Shown piece after piece: positions 63,916 to 64,000 of a stretch of 64,000 nucleotides of DNA. A model generated the notes under the pieces. It did no database searches and was not told where the DNA came from. It saw only the letters and a program-made list of their open reading frames with translations. The position numbers and the translations under genes are program-made. The stretch's first letter is position 1. Each line of letters opens with the position of its first letter. The stretch spans positions 1-64,000 of the forward strand of contig JAGPYM010000063.1 in NCBI GenBank assembly GCA_020736575.1, written 5' to 3'. This DNA comes from Thelonectria olida. Lineage: Eukaryota; Ascomycota; Sordariomycetes; Hypocreales; Nectriaceae.

Positions 63916-64000
63916 GGTCGGCAATTGGTTGTACTTTTCCGAGTTTCTTGGAGGTTTCTATTAAGGATGTCACAAGAAAGCCGTGTTTCCTCTGACTCGG
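63916..64000. promoter_or_regulatory. Upstream region of the thioesterase-like gene
   Basis: 85 bp to the window edge; no specific element assigned. Confidence 0.25.

Noticed and set aside
1..64000. tRNA, rRNA, telomeric repeats, centromere or mitochondrial DNA
   Set aside because: Looked for cloverleaf-like, TTAGGG-type and rRNA-like sequence by eye; nothing convincing. A covariance-model search could still find a tRNA.

Overview
The window reads as a transposon-rich accessory region of a filamentous ascomycete (Pezizomycotina, probably Sordariomycetes). The signs are short 50-150 bp GT-AG introns with CTRAY branch points, a Zn2Cys6 regulator, a NACHT-ankyrin STAND receptor, DUF6604 and PD-(D/E)XK-like proteins typical of these fungi, and fungal transposon families (Fot1/pogo, hAT, MULE, Tad-clade LINE, Ty1/copia). 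The organism assignment is inference; no rRNA or species marker is present.

Layout. 1-1.6 kb is an extremely AT-rich, RIP-like island that still carries spliced exons of a BED-finger protein running off the left edge. 1.6-5.5 kb is gene debris: a PD-(D/E)XK fragment, a solo LTR, a broken chromodomain gene and two oppositely oriented copia pieces. 5.5-11.2 kb has two intact host genes, a 263-aa protein of unknown role and a 469-aa PD-(D/E)XK protein, with a LINE 3' end between them. 11.6-13.4 kb has a coiled-coil/kinase-like relic and a short MULE with an intact DNA-binding ORF. 13.7-20.4 kb is an alpha/beta-hydrolase gene split by a 5.9-kb LINE with intact coding regions and a 15-bp target duplication. 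20.9-23.6 kb is a MULE with perfect 87-bp terminal inverted repeats and an intact transposase. 24-30.3 kb holds a medium-chain oxidoreductase, a twice-frameshifted short-chain dehydrogenase and a divergent Zn2Cys6 factor; with the hydrolase these may be a decayed metabolic cluster. 30.4-35.3 kb is a Fot1 element containing a nested hAT element and a solo LTR. 35.8-39.2 kb is a truncated copia. 40-46.3 kb has a BTB/zinc-ribbon gene, a broken small-secreted-protein candidate and uncharacterised ORFs. 47.2-49.9 kb is a MULE-type MITE whose edge received three LINE insertions in series. 50-60.1 kb has an intact DUF6604 gene, a dead Fot1 and an intact 1399-aa NACHT-ankyrin-ZZ receptor. 60.4-64 kb has a third Fot1 relic, a multipass membrane protein and an acyl-CoA-thioesterase-like gene.

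How it fits together. Most of the DNA is mobile elements in several nesting layers, giving a relative chronology: hAT into Fot1; LTR into Fot1; LINE into hydrolase; LINEs beside a MULE end. Host genes fall into possible recognition/defence-type proteins (the NACHT-ankyrin receptor, the DUF6604 protein) and small-molecule enzymes. The observations most worth following are the ankyrin array with variation confined to two sites per repeat, the serial LINE insertions at one 14-bp target, and the MULE that encodes only a DNA-binding protein.
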